NCBI GenBank assembly: GCA_963710495.1 | Contig: CAVQAI010000016.1 | Location: 1-64,000, forward strand | Length of the DNA: 64,000 nucleotides | Direction: 5' to 3' | DNA from: Bog-756 sp963710495 | GTDB lineage: Bacteria > Actinomycetota > Acidimicrobiia > Acidimicrobiales > RAAP-2 | Shown here: in pieces, positions 53,110 through 62,002 of the stretch | Numbering within the stretch: position 1 is the first letter of the stretch | Layout: the number at the start of each line of letters is the position of its first letter | Made by a program: the position numbers and the translations under genes | The notes under the pieces: model-generated | What the model was told of the DNA's origin: nothing | What the model saw: the letters and a program-made list of their open reading frames with translations, nothing else | The model's database searches: none

Positions 53110-54056
53110 CAGTACCCGAGCTCCTCACCGAGCGAGGCGGCCACCTGCCGGGTGGTCCGCAACCCGTGCGAGCGGGTGAACAGGTAGGGGAGGTACAGCA
53201 TCGGCACGGCCGGGTCGATGTTGCTCCGGAGCCGGTCGAGATGGGTGGCGCGGGTGCGACGCATGGTCACGGCCAGGCGCGCCGCGGCCAGGACCGGCCC
53301 GGCGTCGCCACCCACCAGCCGGTCGAGCTCCGAGCGGGGTGCGTCCTCGGCGAGGGCGTCGAACACCGCCTCCTCCTGGCGGCCGAAGAGCTCGGGCAGG
53401 ACCCGGTTCACCACCACGGCGGCGAGCTGGACGGTGGTCTCGTTCTTCACCCGCGAGGCCAGCTCGATGGTCTCGTTGACCGGCATCTCCTCGGGGGTGC
53501 ACACGGCCACCAACCCGGTCGAGCGCGGGTCGGAGAGGATCTCGAGCATCCAGTCGGTCTGGGAGCGGATCAGCCCGACCTTGACCAGGTTGTTGATGGC
53601 CTGGGGGGCGGCGAGCTGCCCGACGATATGACCGGAGGCCGGGGCGTCCACCACCACCAGGTCGTAGTGGCGCTCCCGGACCTCGTAGGTCAGCTTCCCG
53701 ACGGTCAGGATCTCGCGCACACCGGGAGCGGCGGTGGCCACGAAGTCGAACGCCTTGGCCAGAGGACCGATGCGCCCGACCACCGGGATGCGCAAATGCA
53801 GTTTGAGGTACTCGCGCAGCGAGGCCTCGGTGTCCATGGTCATGGCGAACAGGCCGGGGAGGACCTCGGTCTCGTTGAACGCGGTCGGCGGCGCCTCGTA
53901 GAAGCCGGCGACGTCTCCCCTGGCGTCGACCTCGCAGACCAGTACCCGCTTGCCCCGCAACGAGGCGAACAGGGCCAGGGCCGAAGCCACGGTGGTCTTG
54001 CCCACCCCTCCCTTGCCGGTGACGAAGAGGAGCTTGAGATCGAGCAGAGGGCGCAT
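53109..54056 (-). CDS. ArsA/Get3-family ATPase (first of pair)
   Basis: A 315-residue ATPase with Walker A VTGKGGVGKTT, VCEVDARGDVAGFY and VVDAPASGHIVGQL. It is shorter than its partner and keeps the intradimer lysine of the deviant P-loop. It corresponds to Rv3679 in mycobacteria by size and order. Coupled translation with the next ATPase supports a heteromeric complex. The client of the complex is not known from sequence. Confidence 0.92.
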   Translation of the reverse strand: MRPLLDLKLLFVTGKGGVGKTTVASALALFASLRGKRVLVCEVDARGDVAGFYEAPPTAFNETEVLPGLFAMTMDTEASLREYLKLHLRIPVVGRIGPLAKAFDFVATAAPGVREILTVGKLTYEVRERHYDLVVVDAPASGHIVGQLAAPQAINNLVKVGLIRSQTDWMLEILSDPRSTGLVAVCTPEEMPVNETIELASRVKNETTVQLAAVVVNRVLPELFGRQEEAVFDALAEDAPRSELDRLVGGDAGPVLAAARLAVTMRRTRATHLDRLRSNIDPAVPMLYLPYLFTRSHGLRTTRQVAASLGEELGY

Positions 54057-54108
54057 GAGCCGGTGGGCTCCTACCGGGCCGGGGCCGGCCGGGTGGTGTG
54101 AGGCGGCG

Positions 54109-54345
54109 TCAGGAGATCCCGAAGCCGACCCGGCGGTCGGTCACCGGAGGGTCGACCTCGACATAGGCGACCTTGCCCACCGGCACGCCGACCTGACGAC
54201 CTTTCCGGTCGGTCAGCCAGAGGATCGTGTCGTCGCCGGACAGGGCCGCCTCGATGTCGGTGAGGACCTTCTGGCGGTCGGCGTCGTCGGGGAGCTCGAT
54301 GTCGAGCTCCTTCATCGATTGCACGATCCCGATACGCACGTCCAC
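54109..54345 (-). CDS. DUF3107 family protein
   Basis: A 78-residue protein found almost only in actinobacteria. It starts with VDVRIGIVQSMKELDIELPD, ends with a conserved VGFGIS, and contains LTDRKGRQVGVPVGKVAYVEVD. The size and beta-rich pattern suggest a small dimeric beta fold. The GTG at 54345 is the first gene of the run continuing through the ArsA pair. Function unknown; the constant position next to such ATPases cannot be judged from one genome. Confidence 0.9.
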   Translation of the reverse strand: MDVRIGIVQSMKELDIELPDDADRQKVLTDIEAALSGDDTILWLTDRKGRQVGVPVGKVAYVEVDPPVTDRRVGFGIS

Positions 54346-54557
54346 CTAGCACGCTCCTCTCCGCGGGCTCCGGCGGGCCCGCGCTGTCGCCACCCGACCC
54401 TACAGGCTCCCAACCGGCCGCCCGGGGCGGGTCGTCGCACCCATGGTGCACACTGGACCGGTGAGGCATGGAGCGACGACCGGGCCGCGAGGGCAGGGTG
54501 AAGGGGGCCTGGTGGGCGACGCGTGCGCATCACGCCGGAGCACCGAGAGGTAGCGGG

Positions 54558-55784
54558 ATGGACACCTGGACCGGAGACGAGCGCGTCGAGCCGGACGGGG
54601 GTGGCCCGTCGAGCGGCGACCGGGCCGCGCCGGACGAACGGAAACGCCGCTGGGCCTCGACCATGGCCGGCCACCGCGGCTCGGGTCTTCGCTTCGCCCA
54701 TGCCGACAGCCCTTCGCGCCACCGCGTTCGGCGGCCCGCCGACCGCCTCGACCGACTCGACCGTCTCGAGCGTGAGCAGCTCGAGCAGGAGCGCCTGGCG
54801 CCCGGGGCCACCCGGGCGCATGGAGCCGGCAGTCGGTTGGCGCCCGAGACGCCGGACCCGTGGCGGACCTGCTTCGAACGCGACCGCGACCGGATCCTCC
54901 ATGCCACCGCCTTTCGCCGACTGGCCGGCAAGACCCAGGTGTTCGTCTTCCCCGACGACCACCAGCGGACCCGCCTCACCCACGCCCTCGAGGTGGCCCA
55001 AGTCGCCACCGGCGTGGCCCGGGCCAGCCGGCTCAACGTGGCGCTCACCGAGGCGATCGCTCTCGGGCATGACTGCGGCCACGGGCCCGGAGGGCACGCC
55101 AGTGAGGACGCGCTCTCCCCCTACCTCGACGGGGGCTTCGACCACGCCCCCTGGGGGGCGGACGTCTCGCTGGCCCCGCTCAACCTCTGCACCGAGACCC
55201 TCGACGGGATCCGCAACCACTCGTGGTCGCGCCCGGCCCCGGCCACGCCCGAGGGCGAGGTGGTCAGCTGGGCCGACCGCATCGCCTATGTCTGCCACGA
55301 CTTCGAGGACGCGGTCCGCAGCGGGATCGTGACCACCGCCGCCCTGCCACAGGTGGTGCGGGAGCGGTGCGGGGAGCGCCGGGGCGGGCAGCTCGGCACC
55401 TTCATCGACGCCCTGGTGTCCACCATCCTCGCCACCGGCCGGATCGCCATGGACGACGATCCGGCCGAGGCCCTCGCCGCCTTCCGGGCCAGCAACTACG
55501 AGCACATCTACCTGCGGCCGAGCTCGGTGGCCCAAGGTCGCTCGGTGGTGGCCGTCCTCCGGGCCCTGGTCGACTACTTCAGCGACCGGCCCAACCTGAT
55601 CCCCGGCGGAAGCGACGGGAGAGGTGGGGGCGCAGGGCTGACGGGCGGCGAGCCCGACGCGGTGCGGGCCGCGGTGGCCTACGTGGCCGGGATGACAGAC
55701 CGGTTCGCGTTCAGCCGGGCCGTCGCCCTGCTCGGCTGGGACCCCGACAAGCTGCCGGTCGGGGTCGGCACCGCCAACCGCTGA
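54558..55784 (+). CDS. dgt: Deoxyguanosinetriphosphate triphosphohydrolase-like protein
   Basis: An HD-domain hydrolase of 408 residues that removes triphosphate from dNTPs and so lowers dNTP pools. Metal ligands are the His in TRLTHALEVAQ and the HD pair in ALGHDCGHGPGGH, with a late Asp in SWADRIAYVCHD. TAFRRLAGKTQVF precedes them as usual. The ATG at 54558 has GAGAGG eight bases upstream; the longer frame to 54468 lacks support. An N-terminal stretch of about 85 residues rich in Arg and Asp is not part of the fold and looks disordered. Confidence 0.92.
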   Translation: MDTWTGDERVEPDGGGPSSGDRAAPDERKRRWASTMAGHRGSGLRFAHADSPSRHRVRRPADRLDRLDRLEREQLEQERLAPGATRAHGAGSRLAPETPDPWRTCFERDRDRILHATAFRRLAGKTQVFVFPDDHQRTRLTHALEVAQVATGVARASRLNVALTEAIALGHDCGHGPGGHASEDALSPYLDGGFDHAPWGADVSLAPLNLCTETLDGIRNHSWSRPAPATPEGEVVSWADRIAYVCHDFEDAVRSGIVTTAALPQVVRERCGERRGGQLGTFIDALVSTILATGRIAMDDDPAEALAAFRASNYEHIYLRPSSVAQGRSVVAVLRALVDYFSDRPNLIPGGSDGRGGGAGLTGGEPDAVRAAVAYVAGMTDRFAFSRAVALLGWDPDKLPVGVGTANR

Positions 55785-55797
55785 CCCACCTCCGAGG

Positions 55798-56271
55798 TCA
55801 ACCCGACGTCGCCGCCTCCCGGGTCACCAGCACCGGGCACGGAGCATGGCGGACCACGTGATCGGAGACCGAGCCGAGCACGGCACGTTTGAGGCCACCC
55901 CGGCCACGCGAACCGATCACGATCGCCGCGGCCGACAATTCGGAGGCGAGCCGGCAGATGGCCGGCCCGGGCTCGCCTTGGATGATCCGGGCCTCCGCCC
56001 CAACGAGGCCCAGGGCGAAGGCGGTGGCCGCCACGGTCGAGCCGGCGCTCTCCTGCGCCGTGGCGCGGTCGCGGTCGAACTGCTCGGGAGAGATCACGCC
56101 ACCGGCGAACCCACCGCCGGTGACCAGGCTCTCGTCCGGCATGTCGGCCACGGTCACGACCGTGAAGTGAGTCCCCTGGTCGAGCAAGGCCACGCCGGCC
56201 GCCAGGGCCTGCACGGAACGATCGGACCCGTCGGTGCACAGCAGCACGGGAGCGTGGCTCACCACCGGCAC
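55798..56271 (-). CDS. Universal stress protein (UspA domain)
   Basis: A 157-residue single Usp domain with the ATP-binding pattern GSRGRGGLKRAVLGSVSDHV near the C-terminus and VLLCTDGSDRSVQAL at the start. ATP-binding Usps act in dormancy and stress survival in actinobacteria. The start is one of three clustered GTGs (56271, 56265, 56262), none with a strong binding site. It converges with dgt, 13 bases apart, and is divergent from the cyclopropane synthase gene. Confidence 0.85.
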   Translation of the reverse strand: MPVVSHAPVLLCTDGSDRSVQALAAGVALLDQGTHFTVVTVADMPDESLVTGGGFAGGVISPEQFDRDRATAQESAGSTVAATAFALGLVGAEARIIQGEPGPAICRLASELSAAAIVIGSRGRGGLKRAVLGSVSDHVVRHAPCPVLVTREAATSG

Positions 56272-56401
56272 GGTAGCAACGACGATGCCTCGACGCTCGA
56301 CCGTTTGGCCCGGATCTCCATTGGCGACCGTCGTCGGGCCGGTCGCCAATAGGATCGGAGCCGACCGGGCGGGGTCAGCGGGCCCGGGGAGGAGGTCTGC
56401 C

Positions 56402-57773
56402 GTGGTCACCCAGACGTCGAGCCACTCACCCACCACCACCGATACGAGCGCAGGCCCTCCACCGGCCACCAGGGAACGGCCGGTCCGACCGGGCCGGCCG
56501 TCGCCCGACAGCGCCGCCGCCGCCCTCGCTCCCCTCCTGGAGGCCATGGTCGGGACCGAGGTCCCGGTCCGCTTCGTCTTCTGGGACGGCAGTACCCTCG
56601 GGCCGGCGGAGGCGGCCGGGACGGTGACGGTCAAGTCGGTCGACGCGCTCCGGCGCATCCTGTGGGCGCCCGGGGAGCTCGGGGTGGCCCGGGCCTTCGT
56701 GGCCGGCGACCTCACCGTCGAGGGGGACCTCTTCACCATGTTACGAGTCCTGCACGACGCGTCACGGCGCGACCTGCCGCGCCGTCGGCTGGCGCGAGCT
56801 CCCGACGGTGGTCGCCGCCGCCCGACGGATCGGAGCGCTCGGGCCCCCGATCCCGGCGCCGCCCGAGGAGTGCCATCCCACCGGCCGGATGCACTCACCG
56901 TCGCGGGATGCCTCCGTGGTCAGCCACCACTACGACGTGGGCAACGCCTTCTACCGCCTGGTCCTCGGCCCGAGCATGACCTACTCGTGTGCCCGGTTCG
57001 CCACCCCCGAGGCCTCGTTGGATGACGCCCAGGCGGCCAAACACGAGCTCATCTGCCGGAAGCTCGGCCTCGACCGGCGGGCCGGCACCCGCCTCCTCGA
57101 CGTCGGGTGTGGCTGGGGCTCGATGGCCCTGCACGCCGCCGCCCGCCATGGCGCGCGCGTGGTCGGGATCACCCTCAGTCGGGAGCAGGCCGACGAGGCC
57201 AACCGCCGGGTGGCCGAGGCCGGACTCTCGGACCGGGTCGAGATCCGTCTGCAGGACTACCGCGACCTGCAGGGTGAGCGCTTCGACGCCGTCTCGTCCA
57301 TCGGCATGTTCGAGCACGTCGGCTCGGCCCGCATGGTCCGCTACTTCGAGATCCTGCGCGGCCTGCTCACCCCGGAGGGCCGCCTCCTCAACCACGCCAT
57401 CTCCAAGCCGGGAGGCTCCGTGCTCGGCCGCCGCTCGTTCGTCGGCCGCTATGTCTTCCCCGACGGCGAGCTGGTCGACGTGGCCGTGGTGCTCGGCGCC
57501 ATGCAGGCCTGCGGGTTCGAGGTGCGCGACGTGGAGTCGCTCCGGGAGCACTACTCGCGAACACTGCACCACTGGGTGGCGAACCTGGAGGACCGCTGGG
57601 ACGAGGCGGTGGCTTTGGTGGGCCCGGCGCGGGCGAACATCTGGCGCCTGTACATGGCGGCCTCGGCCAACGGGTTCGACGACGGCGGCCTCGCCGTCCA
57701 TCAAGTGCTCGGAGTGGTGCCCGACCCCTCGGGCCGGAGCGGGATGCCCGCCACCCGCCACGACTGGGACTGA
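56402..57773 (+). CDS. Cyclopropane-fatty-acyl-phospholipid synthase, frame interrupted near 56775-56800
   Basis: SAM-dependent enzyme that adds a methylene bridge to unsaturated phospholipid acyl chains. The GTG at 56402 follows GGGGAGGAGG. The N-terminal lipid-binding part (VPVRFVFWDGSTLGP, ARAFVAGDLTVEGDL) is in one frame, and the rest in another: the characteristic VSHHYDVGNAFYRLVLG, SAM motif LLDVGCGWGSMALHAA and FEHVG. Removing one base between RRDLP and WRELPTVVAAARR (about 56780-56793) joins them into about 456 residues, the expected size. Sequencing error is likely, since neither half shows decay. Confidence 0.85.
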
Positions 57774-57817
57774 CTCCGCGCCGGCCGGCCGGCGGGCCGC
57801 GGCCCCGGCCGGTCAGC

Positions 57818-58984
57818 TCAGTGGACGGTCAGCTCCTTGCGGTAGACGCGGGCGGGCCCCAGTTCGATCACCGACGCGGCCAGGGCATCGAAGATCGCCG
57901 CCGCCTCGCTGTCCGGCTCGGACACGGTGATCGGCACCCCTTCGTCCCCACCCCGGCGCAGGGGTGGCACCAACGGCACCTGGGCCAGCAGCGGCACGCC
58001 CAGCTCGTCGGCCAGCTGGCGACCGCCCCCGGCGCCGAACAGCTCGTAGCGGGTGCCGTCGTCGCCGGTGAACCAGCTCATGTTCTCGATGACCCCGCGC
58101 ACGCTGAGCTTCAGCTTGCGGGCGGCGTAGGCGGAGCGCTGGGCCACCCGCTCGGCCGCCGGCTGGGGCGTGGTGACCACGTACACCTCCGTCTTGGTCA
58201 GGTACTGGCCGAGGGAGAGCGTGACGTCCCCGGTGCCCGGCGGCATGTCGATCAGGAGGAAGTCCGGCTCCCCCCAGTAGGCGTCGACCAGGAACTGCTC
58301 GAGAGCCTTGTGCAGCATCGGCCCGCGCCAGATCACCGGCGTCTCGTCGGGGACGAAGAACCCCATCGACAGGCAGCGGACACCGTTGGCCGTCGGTGGC
58401 ACGACCAGGTCCCCGATGATGAGCGGATCGGCGGTCACCCCGAGCATCCCCGGCACGGAGAACCCGTAGACGTCGGCGTCGAGGATCCCGATGTCGAGGC
58501 CCATCCGGGCCAGCGCCACCGCCAAATTCACCGTCACCGAGGATTTGCCGACACCCCCCTTGCCCGATGCGATCCCGAGCACCCGGGTTTTGGAGCGGGG
58601 TTGCATGAACCGGTTGGGGCGGCCCTCCTCGTGACCGAGGGCCTCGCCGGAGGCCGTCGGGTGGCCGTGACCGGCCGGGCCGCCGGCACCGGTCACCGGG
58701 TCCCCCCGGAGCAGGGAGCGCAGCCCGGCCCGGGACTGCTCGTCCATGACCACGGGGTCGACGGCGACCTCGCCCGCACCCAGCCCCTCCACCGCCCCAC
58801 GCACCCGGGCGACCAGCTCGTCTACCTGCGGGTAATGGGCGACGGGCAGCAACACCTGGACTTCGACGCTCCGCCGCTTGACCCGAATGCCGCCGACCAT
58901 GCCCAACTCCCCGAGCGGCCGCCGCAATTCGGGGTCGACGACGCCCGCCACCGCCGTTGCGACCTGCGACTGGTCGATGGACAT
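57818..58984 (-). CDS. mrp: Mrp/NBP35-family iron-sulfur carrier ATPase
   Basis: A P-loop ATPase that carries [4Fe-4S] clusters to target proteins. The 388 residues comprise an N-terminal MIP18/DUF59 domain (about 1-90), a linker, and the ATPase with GIASGKGGVGKSSVTVN, DADVYGFSVPGMLG and IDMPPGTGDVTLSLGQ. The CxxC of eukaryotic NBP35 is not present, as in many bacterial Mrp proteins. The ATG at 58984 has GAGGAG upstream. It is transcribed divergently from a SufR-like regulator and a cysteine desulfurase, through overlapping -10 elements. Confidence 0.95.
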   Translation of the reverse strand: MSIDQSQVATAVAGVVDPELRRPLGELGMVGGIRVKRRSVEVQVLLPVAHYPQVDELVARVRGAVEGLGAGEVAVDPVVMDEQSRAGLRSLLRGDPVTGAGGPAGHGHPTASGEALGHEEGRPNRFMQPRSKTRVLGIASGKGGVGKSSVTVNLAVALARMGLDIGILDADVYGFSVPGMLGVTADPLIIGDLVVPPTANGVRCLSMGFFVPDETPVIWRGPMLHKALEQFLVDAYWGEPDFLLIDMPPGTGDVTLSLGQYLTKTEVYVVTTPQPAAERVAQRSAYAARKLKLSVRGVIENMSWFTGDDGTRYELFGAGGGRQLADELGVPLLAQVPLVPPLRRGGDEGVPITVSEPDSEAAAIFDALAASVIELGPARVYRKELTVH

Positions 58985-59018
58985 CCTGCGTCTCCTCGGG
59001 GAAATCGGCCGCCATCGG

Positions 59019-59025
59019 TAGACTA
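59019..59025. promoter_or_regulatory. Overlapping divergent -10 elements for mrp and the SufR-like gene
   Basis: The palindromic TAGACTA gives TAGACT (59019-59024) as a -10 for the plus strand and TAGTCT (59025-59020) for the minus strand. On the plus strand the start would fall at about 59031-59032, on the GTG of the regulator, making it leaderless. On the minus strand it leaves about 30 bases before mrp. Neither side has a convincing -35. Polymerase could bind only one way at a time, so the two genes may compete. Confidence 0.5.
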
Positions 59026-59031
59026 GGGGAC

Positions 59032-59823
59032 GTGTCACCGGAGCCGGACAGCCGCATGGTCGAGCCGGGTGGGCCACCGTCCCCGCTCGACTCGGCCGGC
59101 CGGACCGAAGCGGACGGCTCGGACAGCCATTTCTCCGCCGCCGTCACCGCCGTCACCGCCGCGTTCGGCGACCCGACCCGGCGCGAGATCTACCTCTTCG
59201 TACGGGCCAACCCGGGCGTCACCGCCTCCGAGGTGGCCGCCCGCTTCTCCCTCCATCCCAATGTGGCCCGCCACCACCTCGAACGGCTGGCCACCGGCGG
59301 CTACCTCGAGGTGACCATGGAGCGGCCCGCCGGTCGGGGGGCCGGGCGCCCGTCCAAGCGGTTCCGGGCCGTGGGCAACGACCCGACGCTCGACCTGCTC
59401 ACCCGGCGTGACGACCTGCTCGTCCTGCTGCTCCAGGAGGCCATGCAGCTGCTCGGCCCGGCGGCCGCCGAGGGGATGGCCGAGCGGGTCGGCGAGGAGT
59501 ACGGCCGCGCCCTGGCCGGCCAGATGTCGGCGGGGGAACGCCAGCGTTCGCTGCGCACGGCCATGCACGCCATCGCCGACACGCTGACCGCCCACGGTTT
59601 CGACGCCCACGCCGAGGACCAGGGCGCCTCGACCGCGGTGGTGGCGGACAACTGCCCCTTCGGTGATGCCGCGTCGCAGTACCCGGTCCTCTGCGCCGTC
59701 GACCGGGGGATGGTCAAGGGACTGCTCGCCGGGTTGTGCGGCGAGGACTCGAACGGGACCGTCCCGGTGGTCCTGTCGTCGTCGCGTGCCCGCGGCGACG
59801 ACGCCTGCGCCGCCGTGGTCTGA
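59032..59823 (+). CDS. SufR-like helix-turn-helix regulator with C-terminal cysteine cluster
   Basis: A 263-residue regulator. The N-terminal winged helix (about 35-110) has the recognition region ASEVAARFSLHPNVARHHLERLA and a GRGAGRPSKRF wing. The C-terminal half has a C-x12-C-x14-C arrangement (in NCPFG, VLCAV, GLCGED) and one further Cys, resembling the cluster ligands of SufR, which represses iron-sulfur assembly genes when it holds a cluster. Position between mrp and a cysteine desulfurase supports this role. The GTG at 59032 suits a leaderless start; an ATG at 59056 is possible. Confidence 0.85.
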   Translation: MSPEPDSRMVEPGGPPSPLDSAGRTEADGSDSHFSAAVTAVTAAFGDPTRREIYLFVRANPGVTASEVAARFSLHPNVARHHLERLATGGYLEVTMERPAGRGAGRPSKRFRAVGNDPTLDLLTRRDDLLVLLLQEAMQLLGPAAAEGMAERVGEEYGRALAGQMSAGERQRSLRTAMHAIADTLTAHGFDAHAEDQGASTAVVADNCPFGDAASQYPVLCAVDRGMVKGLLAGLCGEDSNGTVPVVLSSSRARGDDACAAVV

Positions 59824-59837
59824 GCGGCAGCGGGACC

Positions 59838-60980
59838 GTGGCCCGCCACTACCTCGACCACGCCTCGACCACCCCGATCCGACCCGAGGCCCACGCCGCC
59901 ATGGCCGAGTGGGCGCAGCACGGCGTCGTGGCCGATCCCGGCCGGGTCCACACCGAGGGCAGGATGGTGCGGGTCGCGCTGGAGGAGGCGCGTGAACAGG
60001 TGGCGGGCCTCTTCGGCGTCCGGGCCCGCCAGGTGGTGTTCACCTCCGGCGCCACCGAGTCGGTCAACGCCGCCGTCTGGGGGGCCACCGCCTCGGAGCG
60101 GGGTCCGATCGCCCTCGCCGGGGTCGAGCACTCGGCGGTGCGCGCGGCATCGGCCCGCGCCGGCCCGGTGGTCCCCATCGCCGTCGACGGGCTCGGGCGG
60201 CTGGTCGACGTGGACGACGCCCTCCGGCGGTGCCGGGCCCGGTACGGACGGGACCCGGTGCTCGTCCACTGCCAGTGGGCCAACCACGAGGTGGGGACGG
60301 TGCAGCCGGTGTCCGACGTCGTCGAGCGGTGCCGGACACCCGGCACCCTGGTCCACGTCGATGCGGCCGCCGCCGCCGGCCACCTGCCGATCGACCTGGG
60401 CGAGGTCGCGGCCGACCTGGTGTCGGTGTCGGCCCATAAGCTCGGGGGCCCGCCCGGCATCGGTGCCCTCATCGTCCGCCGGGGCCTGCTGCTGGCGCCG
60501 TTGCTCGTCGGCGGGGATCAGGAACGGGCCCGGCGGGCCGGGCTGGAGAACGTGACGGCGGCCATCGGCTTCGGGGCGGCGGCCGCCGCCCTGGGCGCAC
60601 CCGGGGCGTTGGAGGCCGAGGCCGCCCGGGCGCGTTCGTCGACCGACCGACTGGCCAAGGCGGCCACCGACGTCGAGAGCGTGCACCTCCTCGGTGACCC
60701 GACCGACCGGCTCCCCCACATCGTCTGCCTCTCGGTGGAAGGGGTCGAGGCCGAACCGGTCCTGCTCGGTCTGGACCAGGCGGGCATCGCCGCCCATTCG
60801 GGCTCGTCGTGCTCGTCGGAAGCGCTCGAGCCATCGCCCGTGCTCGAGGCCATGGGGGTCGATGCCGAGCGCTCGCTGCGCCTCTCGGTGGGTTGGCCCA
60901 CGGCGGACACGGACGTCGACGCATTCGCATCGTCCTTCGGCCCCGTCGTGGAGGCGCTCCGGGCGTTGCGTTACGGGTGA
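59838..60980 (+). CDS. Cysteine desulfurase (NifS/IscS family)
   Basis: PLP enzyme that takes sulfur from cysteine for clusters and thio-cofactors. The 380 residues have YLDHASTTPIRPEA at the start, TSGATESVNAAVWG, HCQWANHEVGTVQP, the PLP lysine in VSAHKLGGPPGIGAL, and the persulfide Cys in SGSSCSSEALEPSPVL. The motif around the Cys fits class I (IscS/NifS). The GTG at 59838 is 14 bases after the regulator. Scaffold genes such as iscU or sufBCD are not in the window, so this may serve tRNA thiolation or Mrp-mediated delivery. Confidence 0.93.
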   Translation: MARHYLDHASTTPIRPEAHAAMAEWAQHGVVADPGRVHTEGRMVRVALEEAREQVAGLFGVRARQVVFTSGATESVNAAVWGATASERGPIALAGVEHSAVRAASARAGPVVPIAVDGLGRLVDVDDALRRCRARYGRDPVLVHCQWANHEVGTVQPVSDVVERCRTPGTLVHVDAAAAAGHLPIDLGEVAADLVSVSAHKLGGPPGIGALIVRRGLLLAPLLVGGDQERARRAGLENVTAAIGFGAAAAALGAPGALEAEAARARSSTDRLAKAATDVESVHLLGDPTDRLPHIVCLSVEGVEAEPVLLGLDQAGIAAHSGSSCSSEALEPSPVLEAMGVDAERSLRLSVGWPTADTDVDAFASSFGPVVEALRALRYG

Positions 60981-61013
60981 GCCCGCCCGGCCGTGGCCGG
61001 GTAGGTTCTGGCC

Positions 61014-61985
61014 GTGCGCGCCCTCGTCTGTCCTCAGCTCGGGCCGCTCGACACCCTCGGCTTCGAGGAGCGGGATGCGCCGGTGCCCGGGGCAGGACAG
61101 GTGGTGGTCGACGTGAAGGCCGCCGGGGTGAACTTCGTCGACGGACTCATCTGCCAGGGCAAGTACCAGATCAAGCCGCCCACCCCGTTCGTGCCGGGCA
61201 GCGAGCTGGCCGGCGAGGTGGCCGAAGTCGGCCCGGGGGTCGGGGGGATCGCGGTAGGTGACCGGGTGATCGCCTTCACCGGGTTCGGTGCCTTCGCCGA
61301 ACAGGTCCTCGTCCCGGCCCTCTCGTTGGTCCCCATGCCGCAGGCCCTCGGCTTCGAACCGGCGGCGGCCCTCATCCAGAGCTACTGCACCATGCTGTTC
61401 ACCCTCACCCGGCGCACGCGCCTCGCCGCCGGGGAGTGGGTGCTCGTGCTCGGCGCCGGCGGGGGCGTCGGACTGGCCGCCGTCGACATCGCCACCGCCC
61501 TCGGTGGGCGGGTGATCGCCGCCGCCTCGGACGACGAGAAGTTGGCGGCGGCGTCGGCCATGGGTGCCGAGGGCACCATCGGCTACGAGGACGAGGACCT
61601 GAAGGTCCGGGCCCGGGAGCTGTCCGGCGGCGGCGTCGACCTCGTGGTCGACCCGGTGGGGGGTGGCCACAGCGAGGCCGCCCTGCGCGCCCTCGGGCGC
61701 CTCGGCCGGTTCTGCGTCATCGGCTTCGCCTCGGGCGACATCGCCTCACTACCGCTCAACCAGGTCCTGCTCAACAACCGCACCGTGGTCGGCGTGGACT
61801 GGGGCGGATGGACGTTCCAGGATCCCGCCGGCAACCGGCAGCTCATCGACGAGCTCATGGAGCTGGTGGAGGGTGGCCGGCTGCACCCGACGCATCCGGT
61901 CACCTATCGACTCGACCAGGCGGCCACCGTGATGTCGGGCCTCATCGACCGCACCATCGGCGGGAAGGCGGTCCTCGTCCCCTGA
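61014..61985 (+). CDS. NADPH:quinone reductase family oxidoreductase (zinc-free MDR)
   Basis: A 323-residue medium-chain dehydrogenase/reductase. The N-terminal GroES-like domain has VKAAGVNFVDGLICQGKYQ and FVPGSELAGEVAEVGPGV, and the Rossmann fold has VLVLGAGGGVGLAAVDIA. No structural or catalytic zinc cysteines are present, as in quinone reductases and related crotonyl-CoA reductases. The GTG at 61014 starts it 33 bases after the desulfurase. The physiological substrate is uncertain. Confidence 0.9.
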   Translation: MRALVCPQLGPLDTLGFEERDAPVPGAGQVVVDVKAAGVNFVDGLICQGKYQIKPPTPFVPGSELAGEVAEVGPGVGGIAVGDRVIAFTGFGAFAEQVLVPALSLVPMPQALGFEPAAALIQSYCTMLFTLTRRTRLAAGEWVLVLGAGGGVGLAAVDIATALGGRVIAAASDDEKLAAASAMGAEGTIGYEDEDLKVRARELSGGGVDLVVDPVGGGHSEAALRALGRLGRFCVIGFASGDIASLPLNQVLLNNRTVVGVDWGGWTFQDPAGNRQLIDELMELVEGGRLHPTHPVTYRLDQAATVMSGLIDRTIGGKAVLVP

Positions 61986-62002
61986 GCCACCCGGCGGGGA
62001 TT

